Source of the DNA: Blastomonas natatoria
GTDB taxonomy: Bacteria; Pseudomonadota; Alphaproteobacteria; Sphingomonadales; Sphingomonadaceae
DNA length: 64,000 bases
Assembly (NCBI RefSeq): GCF_003201955.1
Contig: NZ_QJJM01000003.1
Span: forward strand, 172,538-236,537
Direction of reading: 5' to 3'
The stretch's first letter is position 1. Each line of letters starts with the position of its first letter. Made by a program: the position numbers and the translations under genes. The notes under the pieces were generated by a model that saw only the letters and a list, made by a program, of their open reading frames with translations, was not told the DNA's origin and searched no databases. Positions 8,518-15,863 of this stretch are shown here, one piece after another.

Positions 8518-9174
8518 TCAGGCGATGCGCTTGGCGCTGGAGGCTAAGATGGAACCGGCAGGCGTGACCAGCATGGCGTCGGCGCCGACGCTGCTGGATT
8601 CGACGGCCGTGACCGGCAGCCAGGTCGAAACGGTGGAGGGTGCCGCTCCCTTGATGCGCACCTTGAGCGGGCCGATATCGGCCGGGTTGCCATTATCGTC
8701 CTCGCTGATCAGCTGGAACGGAACCTTGCCCGCCTGCAGATCGCCCATGGCCTGGGTGTGGATGACGTTGCCTGCGCTATCGAGCCATTCGAGCGAGACA
8801 TTGCTCGCCGGGGTGTTGAGCGTGAACTCGCCGGCGTAGCGGCCCTGCGCATCGGAATAGGCGGTGTCGCCATCCTGCAGCACCGACCGGCCGATGAAGT
8901 TCGAGGCTTCGGCCAGCCGCGACGTCCCGAACGATCCTGCGATCGCCTTGAGCGACGCATTCATCTCGGTGATGCCGGCCACCTGGCTGAATTGCGCCAT
9001 CTGCGCGACCATTGCCTGGTTGTCGACCGGATCGAACGGATCCTGGAACTTCAGCTGGGCGGTCATCAGCTGCAGGAACGATGCCTGACCGAGCGATTCC
9101 TGGCTGTTCTTCGAGGCAACCGGCTCGGTCTTCTTCTGCAGACTCGATACGAAGTCATTGGTGATCGTCGTCAT
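8518..9174 (-). CDS. flgD: Hook-capping scaffold FlgD
   Basis: 218 residues. FlgD forms the cap that guides FlgE assembly. The N-terminal region has SLGQASFLQLMTAQLKFQDPFDPVDNQAMVAQMAQFSQVAGI, the family hallmark, followed by the tudor/Fn3-like region with an Asn-rich GDLQAGKVPFQL. Its start overlaps the flgC stop by 4 bases, and flgE follows after a 53-bp gap. Confidence 0.95.
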   Translation of the reverse strand: MTTITNDFVSSLQKKTEPVASKNSQESLGQASFLQLMTAQLKFQDPFDPVDNQAMVAQMAQFSQVAGITEMNASLKAIAGSFGTSRLAEASNFIGRSVLQDGDTAYSDAQGRYAGEFTLNTPASNVSLEWLDSAGNVIHTQAMGDLQAGKVPFQLISEDDNGNPADIGPLKVRIKGAAPSTVSTWLPVTAVESSSVGADAMLVTPAGSILASSAKRIA

Positions 9175-9575
9175 TTGCCCATCCTCACGGTATCGAGGAT
9201 CAGCGACTTGGCCGTCTGCATCACCTGCACGTTGTTCTGGTACTGCCGGGCGGTTTCCAGCATATCGATCAGCTCGGCGGTCTCATCGACCCCGGCATCC
9301 CAGACATAGCCTTCGCCATCGGCCAGCGGATTGGTCGGATCGTGCCGTCTGACCGGCTTGATGTCCGACTGGATGACCTTTTCCACCTGCACGGTGGCGA
9401 CGCCGGGGCGTTCCTCGATCGTCTTGAAAACCGGCTTGATAGCGCGATAGGCCTCGGCCTCGCTCGCATAGGTGGTGCGCGCGTTCGCCAGGTTCGATGC
9501 GGTCGTGTTCATCCGCGACAGCTGCGCCGACATCGCGCGGCCGGAAATGTCGAAGATGTTCATGGGACCGGGCAT
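9171..9575 (-). CDS. flgC: Proximal rod protein FlgC
   Basis: 134 residues, standard FlgC length. The N-terminus MNIFDISGRAMSAQLSRMNTTASNLANA and the C-terminal ELIDMLETARQYQNNVQVMQTAKSLI are the family's terminal helices. Either the ATG at 9575 or the one 4 codons later could be used; the second gives the commonest FlgC start (MNIFD). It follows flgB by 3 bp. Confidence 0.95.
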   Translation of the reverse strand: MPGPMNIFDISGRAMSAQLSRMNTTASNLANARTTYASEAEAYRAIKPVFKTIEERPGVATVQVEKVIQSDIKPVRRHDPTNPLADGEGYVWDAGVDETAELIDMLETARQYQNNVQVMQTAKSLILDTVRMGK

Positions 9576-9578
9576 GGC

Positions 9579-9929
9579 TTATTCTCCCTTGATCGCGCGG
9601 GTCAGCGTCGCGACGCGGCCCTCAAGGAAGGAAAGCGTGGTCGAATAGCCGATGGCATTCTCGGCAAACAGCGTCTGTTCGGTCGACAGTTCCACCGTGT
9701 TGCCGTCCATCGAAGGCTGCAGCGGCACGCGATAGCCGGCATTGTCGCCCAGCGCAGCGTCCAGCGTGTCGCCGCTCTGCACGCGCTGCATGGCCTTGTC
9801 GAAATCCAGGTCACGCGCCTTGTATCCGGGAGTGCCGGCATTGGCGATGTTCGATGCCAGCATCGACAGCCGCTGCGATCGCAGCTGCAGCGCCGTGCCG
9901 TGCATTCCGAAGATCCTGTCTGCCCCCAT
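9579..9929 (-). CDS. flgB: Proximal rod protein FlgB
   Basis: 116 residues. The open frame extends far upstream, but the FlgB-like part begins only at MGADRIFGMHGTALQLRSQRLSMLASNIANAGTPGYKARD, so I set the start at 9929. The typical FlgB middle (DFDKAMQRV) and C-terminal helix (ENAIGYSTTLSFLEGRVATLTRAIKGE) are present. It is the first gene of the large flg operon and follows a sigma-54 promoter at 10003-10019. Confidence 0.95.
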   Translation of the reverse strand: MGADRIFGMHGTALQLRSQRLSMLASNIANAGTPGYKARDLDFDKAMQRVQSGDTLDAALGDNAGYRVPLQPSMDGNTVELSTEQTLFAENAIGYSTTLSFLEGRVATLTRAIKGE

Positions 9930-9941
9930 GGGACCATTCCT

Positions 9942-9969
9942 CTTAACCTGTGGCTGCACCTGCCGTCTT
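9942..9969 (+). promoter_or_regulatory. Candidate sigma-28 promoter towards the MotA-like gene
   Basis: The plus strand reads CTTAA, 15 bases, GCCGTCTT. Spacing and the first six -10 bases match the other sigma-28 promoters in the window; the last two bases differ. It would start transcription about 190 bases before the MotA-like gene at 10168. It is weaker than the others and could be chance. Confidence 0.35.
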
Positions 9970-10002
9970 AAGCGATGGACAGAATGCGTCGCCCAAGGGA
10001 GA

Positions 10003-10019
10003 AGCAAAGCCTGTGCCAA
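10003..10019 (-). promoter_or_regulatory. Sigma-54 promoter of the flgB operon
   Basis: On the minus strand the sequence is TTGGCACAGGCTTTGCT, with TGGCAC, 5 bases and TTGCT, a full match to the sigma-54 -24/-12 consensus. It points at flgB, about 75 bases away. Two copies of a 14-bp putative activator site lie 75-115 bp upstream, the usual distance for an enhancer-bound sigma-54 activator. Confidence 0.88.
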
Positions 10020-10094
10020 TTGCTGCAAGCGCCGGAAATCTGCGGTTCTTGACGCGCGGGGTCCGGGTCCTGCGTCAACAAACCGTGGGTGGGT

Positions 10095-10130
10095 GGCAAT
10101 TTTCTGCCATCCCGGCGGCAATTTTCTGCC
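10095..10130. promoter_or_regulatory. Two putative FlbD-type enhancer sites
   Basis: GGCAATTTTCTGCC occurs at 10095-10108 and again, identically, at 10117-10130. Their start points are 22 bp apart, about two helical turns. The outer GGCA and TGCC make each site a partial palindrome. A variant, GGCCATTTTCTGCC, lies at 20780-20793 before the sigma-54 activator gene itself. The link to that activator is inference from position and copy number. Confidence 0.6.
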
Positions 10131-10167
10131 GCTGCATCCGGCGACCGGGGGTTTGAACGGATACGCA

Positions 10168-10869
10168 ATGTCGATTGCCGCTTTTCTCGATCCTGTCGCT
10201 CTGCTCGGCGTGGCGGGCACCAGCTTTGCCGTCGCCTGGGCGCAGAACGGCACTACCGCTGCGATGAGCGGCCTTTCCGCCTTGCGCCGCGAATTGTGGC
10301 TGAAGGTGCAGGAACAGGCCGATGAAGGCCATCGGGCCGTGCTGCGCATCGAGCATGTCGTCGAAAGTCGTGGCCTGAGTTGCGCCGACCGCGTCAAGTC
10401 GGGCGGAGCCTTCGTCTCTGCCGCAGCCGATGCCCTGGCCAATCACCATTCGCTCGATGGCTTTCAGGCTGCGATCATCCGGCTGGCGGCGCATCGTCGT
10501 GCGCGCCTGACCGCCATGGTGCGTTTCTGGGAGAACGTCGCCGATTGCGCGCCCGCGATGGGCATGCTGGGCACGGTGATCGGCCTGATCCTGCTGTTCG
10601 GCAATGTAAGCGACGCTGCCTCGATCGGGCGGGCCATGGCGGTCGCGCTTCTGACCACCTTATATGGCCTGGTACTCGCCAACGTGATCGCCGGGCCGAT
10701 CGCGCAGCGGCTGGCGCGGATCGCGGGCGAACAACTGGGCTGGGAAGAGGACGCGGCAAGGCGGCTGGTCGAGATCGGCCGACGGGAATATGCCGATATC
10801 GCCGCCGCTGCGCAGAAACGCCAGGAAGAGGCCGAAGCCAGGGCTGCGCGTCCGGCGGAGCATATATGA
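10168..10869 (+). CDS. MotA/TolQ/ExbB-family channel protein (second stator-like pair)
   Basis: 233 residues. The start ATG at 10168 gives an N-terminus leading straight into a membrane segment (VALLGVAGTSFAVAWAQNG) that aligns with MotA segment 2. The equivalent of MotA segment 1 is missing, so it has about three membrane segments, as in ExbB/TolQ. The channel part ENVADCAPAMGMLGTVIGLILLFG keeps the conserved proline, and ALLTTLYGLVLANVIAGPIAQRL matches the last MotA helix. The Arg/Glu FliG-contact loop of MotA is not recognisable. It overlaps the next gene by ATGA. It is transcribed away from flgB and sits inside the flagellar island, so a motor-related role is likely but unproven. Confidence 0.75.
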   Translation: MSIAAFLDPVALLGVAGTSFAVAWAQNGTTAAMSGLSALRRELWLKVQEQADEGHRAVLRIEHVVESRGLSCADRVKSGGAFVSAAADALANHHSLDGFQAAIIRLAAHRRARLTAMVRFWENVADCAPAMGMLGTVIGLILLFGNVSDAASIGRAMAVALLTTLYGLVLANVIAGPIAQRLARIAGEQLGWEEDAARRLVEIGRREYADIAAAAQKRQEEAEARAARPAEHI

Positions 10870-11348
10870 CGCCTGCGCAGCGGACCACCTTGTCGTTTCT
10901 GGACCTGGCCTTGATCATGACCGGCGTGATGGCGATGATCGCCAGCGTCGGCGATCGGCATCCGGCGGTTGCGCAGGCGATATCGGAGCGGTTCGAGCCT
11001 TCCGAAGCCAGGCGCGCCCGGCAGGTGCAGCTTCAGCTCGCAAGCCTGTTCGAGCCGCAGGACGCGCGGCTGACGGCAAAGGGCAGGCAGGCGATTGCCG
11101 CCCTGGGCGGCAAGAACCGGCAGGCGGAATTCGCCATTGCCGTGCCGGTGGTTGCCGCGAGCGGTGTCTCCCGGCTTGATCGGTGGGAACTTGCCGCAGC
11201 GCGCACCGCCGCGATCATGCGGGCTCTGGCCGACCAGGGCGTCGGCGACAGTTCCATGGTGCCCGATCTGGCGCGACCGGGCGGCAGGGCAGGGGGCGCG
11301 GCGCAGGCGGTACGGATCACCATCCGGGCGCGCCCGGCCCATCGTTGA
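10866..11348 (+). CDS. Small MotB/OmpA-like partner of the channel protein
   Basis: 160 residues, about half of MotB. One N-terminal membrane segment begins TLSFLDLALIMTGVMAMIASVG, with Asp13 at its start, the place of the proton-binding Asp in MotB and ExbD. The C-terminal part reads LFEPQDARLTAKGRQAIAALG and later DRWELAAARTAAIMRALADQGV, the spacing of the OmpA-type peptidoglycan-binding fold (phenylalanine strand, then NxxLSxxRAxxV helix). The domain lacks the usual GHTD stretch, reading VPVVAASGVSR there. The start codon overlaps the previous stop, so the two proteins are probably made together as a channel and its anchor. Confidence 0.68.
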   Translation: MTPAQRTTLSFLDLALIMTGVMAMIASVGDRHPAVAQAISERFEPSEARRARQVQLQLASLFEPQDARLTAKGRQAIAALGGKNRQAEFAIAVPVVAASGVSRLDRWELAAARTAAIMRALADQGVGDSSMVPDLARPGGRAGGAAQAVRITIRARPAHR

Positions 11349-11404
11349 TCAGTTTCTGGCACGGACCTTGCTGTGACCGGGGCACAGTCATCAAAGGACC
11401 GTCC

Positions 11405-11953
11405 ATGCCCCATTTCAAACCTCGCCTGGCGTTCAGCCTTGCCGTGCCCCTGCTGACCCTGTCTGCGGTGGCCCAGGCTCAGGCCATTCAGGATCTGAGC
11501 GAAATCGACGTGCTGGTCGCAGCGACCATGGGCGCGGGCATCGGCGAACCCGGCGGCGCTCGCGCTCCGGTGGATCGTCGGCTCAAGCTCAAGGCATGTC
11601 CGGTGGCGCTTGAAGTGACGGGCCCCGATCTGGGCGCTGCCGCGGTGCGCTGCCCGGCGCTGGGCTGGCGCATTCGCGTTCCGCTCGATCTGGCCGCCGA
11701 ACGGCAGCAGTCCGTGTCCGTGGCGCGCCCGGGCCAGGGACGTGCAGCAGCAGCGCAGGGCGCAGAAGCGGTCAAGCGCGGCGAACCCATCCTGCTCACC
11801 GTCGACCGGCCGATGTTCTCGCTCTCGCGCGTGATGATCGCCGACAAGGACGGCCGGGTGGGCGAAGTCATTCCGGTGCGTGACGATCCCAGGGGCAAGC
11901 CCATCTTCGTGCGCATCGTCGAACCCGGCCGGGCCACCATCCTCAGTAACTGA
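11405..11953 (+). CDS. flgA: P-ring assembly chaperone FlgA
   Basis: 182 residues. FlgA is a periplasmic protein needed to assemble the FlgI P-ring. A Sec signal peptide (FSLAVPLLTLSAVAQAQA) precedes the mature part. VDRRLKLKACPVALEV and RCPALGWRIRVPLDL are the family's characteristic strands, and a SAF-like C-terminal half (AVKRGEPILLTVDRPMFSLSRVMIA) follows. It is shorter than enterobacterial FlgA. It follows the MotB-like gene by 56 bp. Confidence 0.85.
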   Translation: MPHFKPRLAFSLAVPLLTLSAVAQAQAIQDLSEIDVLVAATMGAGIGEPGGARAPVDRRLKLKACPVALEVTGPDLGAAAVRCPALGWRIRVPLDLAAERQQSVSVARPGQGRAAAAQGAEAVKRGEPILLTVDRPMFSLSRVMIADKDGRVGEVIPVRDDPRGKPIFVRIVEPGRATILSN

Positions 11954-12004
11954 GCCGTTTACCAGCGCGTGCAAGATCGCGTTAACCCTTTGTCAAAAAA
12001 TCGC

Positions 12005-12032
12005 CTTAAGCAACCCGTGCGAAGGCCGTTAA
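12005..12032 (+). promoter_or_regulatory. Sigma-28 promoter of flgM-flgN
   Basis: The plus strand reads CTTAA, 15 bases, GCCGTTAA, the exact consensus shared by the window's late flagellar promoters. Transcription should begin near 12039. It puts the anti-sigma factor under the sigma factor it inhibits, the usual FlgM feedback loop. Confidence 0.88.
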
Positions 12033-12068
12033 AGGACGTAAGTCATGCTAGAACGAGGTCTTTATTCC

Positions 12069-12356
12069 ATGTCCCGCATATCAGCCTATGGCAGCCCGAC
12101 CGTCGGTGCGACCCGTAAGGGCGGCAGCACCGAAAAGACCGTCGGCGCAAGCGCTGCAGCGTCGCCGACCGACAACACCGTGCGTAACGCGCCGTCGGTC
12201 AGCAGCTTCCTGCAGACCGCATCTGCCTCTGCACCGATCGACGAGGGCCGCGTCGCCGCGATCCGCGATGCGCTGGCCAATGGAAGCTATGTCATCGATG
12301 CGGAAAAGCTTGCCGCCAAGATGATGGAGCTCGATCTCGGCGTAGTAGTCAACTGA
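12069..12356 (+). CDS. flgM: Anti-sigma-28 factor FlgM
   Basis: 95 residues from the ATG at 12069. FlgM binds FliA until the hook is complete and is then exported. The C-terminal half shows the family pattern DEGRVAAIRDALANGSYVIDAEKLAAKMMELDL. An earlier in-frame ATG at 12045 (103 residues) has an AAAGGA before it, but the sigma-28 promoter at 12005-12032 predicts a start near 12039, so that ribosome site would not be on the mRNA. The ATG at 12069 has GAGG about 10 bases upstream and fits better. A different promoter reading through would change this choice. Confidence 0.85.
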   Translation: MSRISAYGSPTVGATRKGGSTEKTVGASAAASPTDNTVRNAPSVSSFLQTASASAPIDEGRVAAIRDALANGSYVIDAEKLAAKMMELDLGVVVN

Positions 12357-12664
12357 TGCAGGGCGAACTGCTTGAGCGCTTTGCGGACACGCAAACCGCG
12401 CTGATCGCCGCGCTGGACGCCGGAGACACCGAAGCCATGATCGCGCACACCCGCGATCTGGGCGTCATCACCGATGCCCTGCGTACCCAGGGTGTGCTGC
12501 GCGCCGACGCCAGCACCCGCAGCCAGCTGGAAACGCTGATGAAGTTCAACGCGGCCGCCGCGCAGCGCCTGCGCTTCCTGCGCGACCATGTCGAACGCCG
12601 TGTCGCCGCCATCCAGGGCGAGCAGGCGGTCGCGACTTATGGAGGCCGGGTAGGCCGCCGCTGA
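12356..12664 (+). CDS. FlgN-like flagellar chaperone
   Basis: 102 residues, almost wholly helical and rich in Ala, Leu and Arg. The call rests mainly on position: its ATG overlaps the flgM stop (TGATG), the usual place of flgN, the export chaperone for FlgK and FlgL. The pattern of charged heptads (LLERFADTQTALIAALDAGD, QRLRFLRDHVERRVAA) is compatible with the FlgN helical bundle, but no strict motif exists. It could also be an unrelated small helical protein. Confidence 0.6.
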   Translation: MQGELLERFADTQTALIAALDAGDTEAMIAHTRDLGVITDALRTQGVLRADASTRSQLETLMKFNAAAAQRLRFLRDHVERRVAAIQGEQAVATYGGRVGRR

Positions 12665-12690
12665 ATTTCTCCCCGAAAGACCTCAATTCG

Positions 12691-12725
12691 GCCCTTCGTC
12701 CCTGGCGGACGGGGGGCTTTTTGTT
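12691..12725 (+). terminator. Rho-independent terminator after flgMN
   Basis: A GC-rich inverted repeat (GCCC..CGTCC, loop CTGGC, GGACG..GGGC) runs straight into a TTTTTGTTT tract, 27 bases after the flgN-like stop codon. Confidence 0.8.
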
Positions 12726-12752
12726 TGCCTGCCGGGTGCAAAGGCCAGCCTC

Positions 12753-12778
12753 AGCCCTCCACCATCAAGGGGAGGGCT
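12753..12778 (+). repeat. REP-like hairpin
   Basis: AGCCCTCC and GGAGGGCT form an 8-bp perfect stem around a 10-base loop, followed by TTT. It resembles the hairpin at 16600-16626 in style and may be a dispersed extragenic element or a second terminator shielding the downstream sigma-54 promoter. Confidence 0.5.
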
Positions 12779-12857
12779 TTCGGGTTGAGCGAGCCTGGCA
12801 TCGCCAGCATCGCATCCCCATTGCCGCCCGCAAGTGGTAAGCGGCAACATCCCCAAA

Positions 12858-12874
12858 TTGGCACAGCTTTTGCT
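12858..12874 (+). promoter_or_regulatory. Sigma-54 promoter of the transglycosylase-flhA-fliA operon
   Basis: TTGGCACAGCTTTTGCT contains TGGCAC, 5 bases and TTGCT, a full match to the -24/-12 consensus, 32 bases before the transglycosylase start codon. No copy of the 14-bp GGCNATTTTCTGCC site is visible upstream here, so the activator may bind elsewhere or to a divergent site. Confidence 0.87.
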
Positions 12875-12906
12875 TTGAACGTCTCCAGTAACTCTGGAGA
12901 ACCCCT

Positions 12907-13701
12907 TTGTCCTCGTATCTTGGCAGTGTCGGCAGCAGTGGAGATCGCGTCACTCGCGCGATTGCCGCATCGGCGCGTCGCACCGGCGTGGATTTCGACT
13001 ATCTCATGGGCCAGGCGCGCATCGAAAGCGGGCTGAACCCTGAAGCCAAGGCCGGCACCTCGTCGGCGACCGGCCTGTACCAGTTCATCGACCAGAGCTG
13101 GCTCGGCGTCGTCGAGAAACACGGGTCGAAGCACGGCATGCAATGGGCAGCCAATGCCATCGAGCGCGATGGCCGCGGCCGGTACCGCGTCGCCGATCCG
13201 GAAACCCGCCAGTCCATTCTGGCATTGCGCAAGAATCCCGAGATTGCGGCGCTGATGGCGGGCGAATTTGCGTCTGACAATCGCGCCTATCTCGAAAACA
13301 GCCTGGGCCGCTCCGCAGCGCCGGTTGACCTGTATCTCGCGCATTTTCTGGGCCCCGAAGGCGCCCGCCAGTTTCTGGCCGCGCATGATGCCAACCCCGA
13401 TGCCGCGGCAGCGCCGATGTTCGCGCGCGCCGCCGGCGCCAACCGTTCCATCTTCTACGATCGCTCGGGCGCCCCGCGCAGCTTTGCCGAAATTCGCACC
13501 CGCTTTGCCGACAAGCTTGGCGGGGCGGCAACGGGCGGCAGCCGCTTGCCGCGCGATGGCAATGACCTGCCGCAGGTTCAGCCTGCCGATTACGTCCGGC
13601 TCGCCAGCGCGCGGGCCACCCGACCCGAAATGACCGCGAACCTCAGCGGAAACGACAATGCGCGGCTGGCTTACATGCTGCTCGCCGCGATGGGAGCCTG
13701 A
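12907..13701 (+). CDS. Flagellar lytic transglycosylase (SLT domain)
   Basis: 264 residues from a TTG start at 12907, chosen because CTGGAGA lies just upstream and no ATG/GTG is better placed. The SLT fold is clear: ARIESGLNP gives the catalytic Glu40, and SSATGLYQFIDQSWL (about 52-66) is the second conserved block. No signal peptide is visible, so it may leave through the flagellar export gate as FlgJ does, or be exported another way. FlgJ here lacks a wall-cutting domain, and this gene shares a sigma-54 promoter with flhA and fliA, so it probably opens peptidoglycan for the rod, like SltF of Rhodobacter. The C-terminal 90 residues have no recognised motif. Confidence 0.82.
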   Translation: MSSYLGSVGSSGDRVTRAIAASARRTGVDFDYLMGQARIESGLNPEAKAGTSSATGLYQFIDQSWLGVVEKHGSKHGMQWAANAIERDGRGRYRVADPETRQSILALRKNPEIAALMAGEFASDNRAYLENSLGRSAAPVDLYLAHFLGPEGARQFLAAHDANPDAAAAPMFARAAGANRSIFYDRSGAPRSFAEIRTRFADKLGGAATGGSRLPRDGNDLPQVQPADYVRLASARATRPEMTANLSGNDNARLAYMLLAAMGA

Positions 13702-13706
13702 ACTCG

Positions 13707-15818
13707 ATGACCCCTGCGCCCAGCAAATTTGGCCAATTCCTCAACATGTCGCGCGGCTCGATCCTGCCGCTCGCCACCCTGCTGCTGGTGGTGTTCCTGG
13801 TGCTGCCCGTTCCTGCCCTGGTGCTGGATATCGGTTTCATCTTCAACATCATGATCAGCCTTGCCGTGCTGATGGTGGCGCTCAATGTCACCAAGCCGCT
13901 CGACTTCTCGAGCTTCCCTACCGTGCTTCTGTTCGCGACATTGCTGCGCCTCGGCCTCAATGTCGCCTCGACCCGCGTCGTGCTGGTGCACGGGCATGAG
14001 GGCGGAGCGGCAGCCGGTCATGTCATCGAGGCCTTCGGCAGCCTGCTGATCGGCGGCGACTATGTCGTCGGCATCTTCGTCTTCGCGATCCTGATGATCA
14101 TCAATCTGGTCGTCATCACCAAGGGCGCGGGCCGCGTGTCCGAAGTGTCCGCCCGCTTCACCCTGGATGCGATGCCCGGCAAGCAGATGGCGATCGACGC
14201 CGATCTCAACGCCGGTCTGATGACGCCCGAAGAAGCCAAGGCCCGCCGTGCCGAAGTCGCGACCGAGGCCGATTTCTACGGCTCGATGGACGGTGCGTCG
14301 AAGTTCGTTAAGGGCGATGCGGTCGCAGGCGTGCTGATCCTGGTCGTCAATATCGTCGGCGGCATCATCCTGGGCATGGCAAGCCACGGCCTGCCGATCG
14401 CCGAAGCTGCATCCAACTACACAATGCTGGCGATCGGCGATGCGCTGGTCGCGCAGGTGCCCGCGCTGCTGCTCTCGATCGCTGCCGCGTCGATCGTGAC
14501 CCGCGTCAACTCTGCGCAGGACCTGCCTGGCCAGATCTCGGGCCAGTTCGCCATTGCCAAGGCCTGGACGCCGGTCGCGGTAATCCTTGGCATCATGGGC
14601 GTGCTGCCCGGCATGCCGCATCTCATCATTCTGCCTGCCGCTGCTGCCGCCGGGTTCATTGCCTGGAAGCTGTCGCGTCCCAAGCCGCCGGTGGTCGAGA
14701 ATATCGCGCCCCCCGCGCCCGAAAACCCCAATGCCATCGAGTGGGAGGACGTGTCGGACGGCGCGATGCTGGGAATCGATGTCGGCTTCGGCCTGGTTCC
14801 CCTGGTCGACGAGCGCCGCGATGCCCCGCTGATGCGCCGCGTCACCGGCATCCGCAAGCAGATCTCCAAGGAACTGGGCTTCGTCATCCCGCTCGTTCGC
14901 ATCAAGGATGACATGGCGTTGCCCGCCAACAGCTATCGCATCACCATCGGCGGCACGATCGTCGCCGAAGACGAGATCTGGCCCGAGGACCTGCTCGCGC
15001 TCGACAGCGGCGACATCGACACGCCGGTCGAAGGCCGCGCCTGCAAGGATCCGACCTTCGGCATGGACGCGGTGTGGATCAGCGCCGACAAGCGCGCCGA
15101 AGCCATCGTCGCAGGCTATACCGTGGTCGATGCCGCCACCGTCATGGCGACGCACCTCAACCAGATGGTCCGCCTCAATGCCGCGCAGCTGTTCGGCATG
15201 GACGAGACCAAGAAGCTGCTGGAAACGCTCAAGGAAAACTCGCCCCAGCTGGTCGAGAACCTCACCCCGCAACCGCTCTCGCTGTTCACCATCTCTGCGG
15301 TCTGCCGCGAGCTGCTGCGCGAAGGCGTGCCGCTCAAGGACTTCCGCCGCATCTGTTCGGCCATGGTCGAGGCGGCGGCCGAAGGCACCACCGTCGCGCA
15401 GATCGTCGAGGGTGTGCGCCAGCGGATCGGATCGATCATCATCCAGTCGCTGGTGCCGGTGAACCTGCCGCTGCCGGTCGTCACGCTGGATGCCGAGCTG
15501 GAAACGCTGCTTGCCCAGTCGCTGCGCGTCGCGGGAGATGCCGCCTTCCCGATCGAGCCGGGGCTGGCGCAGCGCATCCTGGGCGCCATCGAGCAGGCGG
15601 CGCGTCCGCTGATGCTGGAACAGCGCAACTATGCGCTCGTCACCTCGCCCCAGGCGCGCAAGCCGCTGGCCGATCTGCTGCGCCCGCGCTTCCCCGATAC
15701 GCCGGTGCTCTCGTTCCGCGAGCTGCCCGACGACAAGCCGGTCGAGGTCGTCGCCACCGTTGGCGGGCAGGCGGGATACCGCACGCCCCAGGCCGAACAT
15801 TCCTTCTCGCGCGGCTGA
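13707..15818 (+). CDS. flhA: Flagellar export gate protein FlhA
   Basis: 703 residues, full length. FlhA is the nonameric export-gate protein of the flagellar type III system. The N-terminal half has about eight membrane segments with LNVTKPLDFSSFPTVLL, the FHIPEP-region equivalent VSARFTLDAMPGKQMAIDADLNAG, and the C-terminal half is the cytoplasmic substrate and chaperone docking domain (VIDAATVMATHLN, LGIDVGFGLVPLVD). It starts 5 bp after the transglycosylase stop. Confidence 0.97.
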   Translation: MTPAPSKFGQFLNMSRGSILPLATLLLVVFLVLPVPALVLDIGFIFNIMISLAVLMVALNVTKPLDFSSFPTVLLFATLLRLGLNVASTRVVLVHGHEGGAAAGHVIEAFGSLLIGGDYVVGIFVFAILMIINLVVITKGAGRVSEVSARFTLDAMPGKQMAIDADLNAGLMTPEEAKARRAEVATEADFYGSMDGASKFVKGDAVAGVLILVVNIVGGIILGMASHGLPIAEAASNYTMLAIGDALVAQVPALLLSIAAASIVTRVNSAQDLPGQISGQFAIAKAWTPVAVILGIMGVLPGMPHLIILPAAAAAGFIAWKLSRPKPPVVENIAPPAPENPNAIEWEDVSDGAMLGIDVGFGLVPLVDERRDAPLMRRVTGIRKQISKELGFVIPLVRIKDDMALPANSYRITIGGTIVAEDEIWPEDLLALDSGDIDTPVEGRACKDPTFGMDAVWISADKRAEAIVAGYTVVDAATVMATHLNQMVRLNAAQLFGMDETKKLLETLKENSPQLVENLTPQPLSLFTISAVCRELLREGVPLKDFRRICSAMVEAAAEGTTVAQIVEGVRQRIGSIIIQSLVPVNLPLPVVTLDAELETLLAQSLRVAGDAAFPIEPGLAQRILGAIEQAARPLMLEQRNYALVTSPQARKPLADLLRPRFPDTPVLSFRELPDDKPVEVVATVGGQAGYRTPQAEHSFSRG

Positions 15819-15863
15819 TGCAGACGCCGACCCTGACCATTCTCATGAAGCTGGACACATAAC

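Noticed and set aside
9930..10442. An upstream extension of flgB to a 287-codon protein
   Set aside because: The extra 171 residues lie over the sigma-54 promoter, the activator sites and the start of the divergent gene, and have no resemblance to FlgB.
13671..15800. A 709-codon frame antisense to flhA
   Set aside because: High GC and the codon bias of flhA explain it; there are no known domains, and the Asp/Arg/His/Gln-rich composition is typical of antisense shadows.
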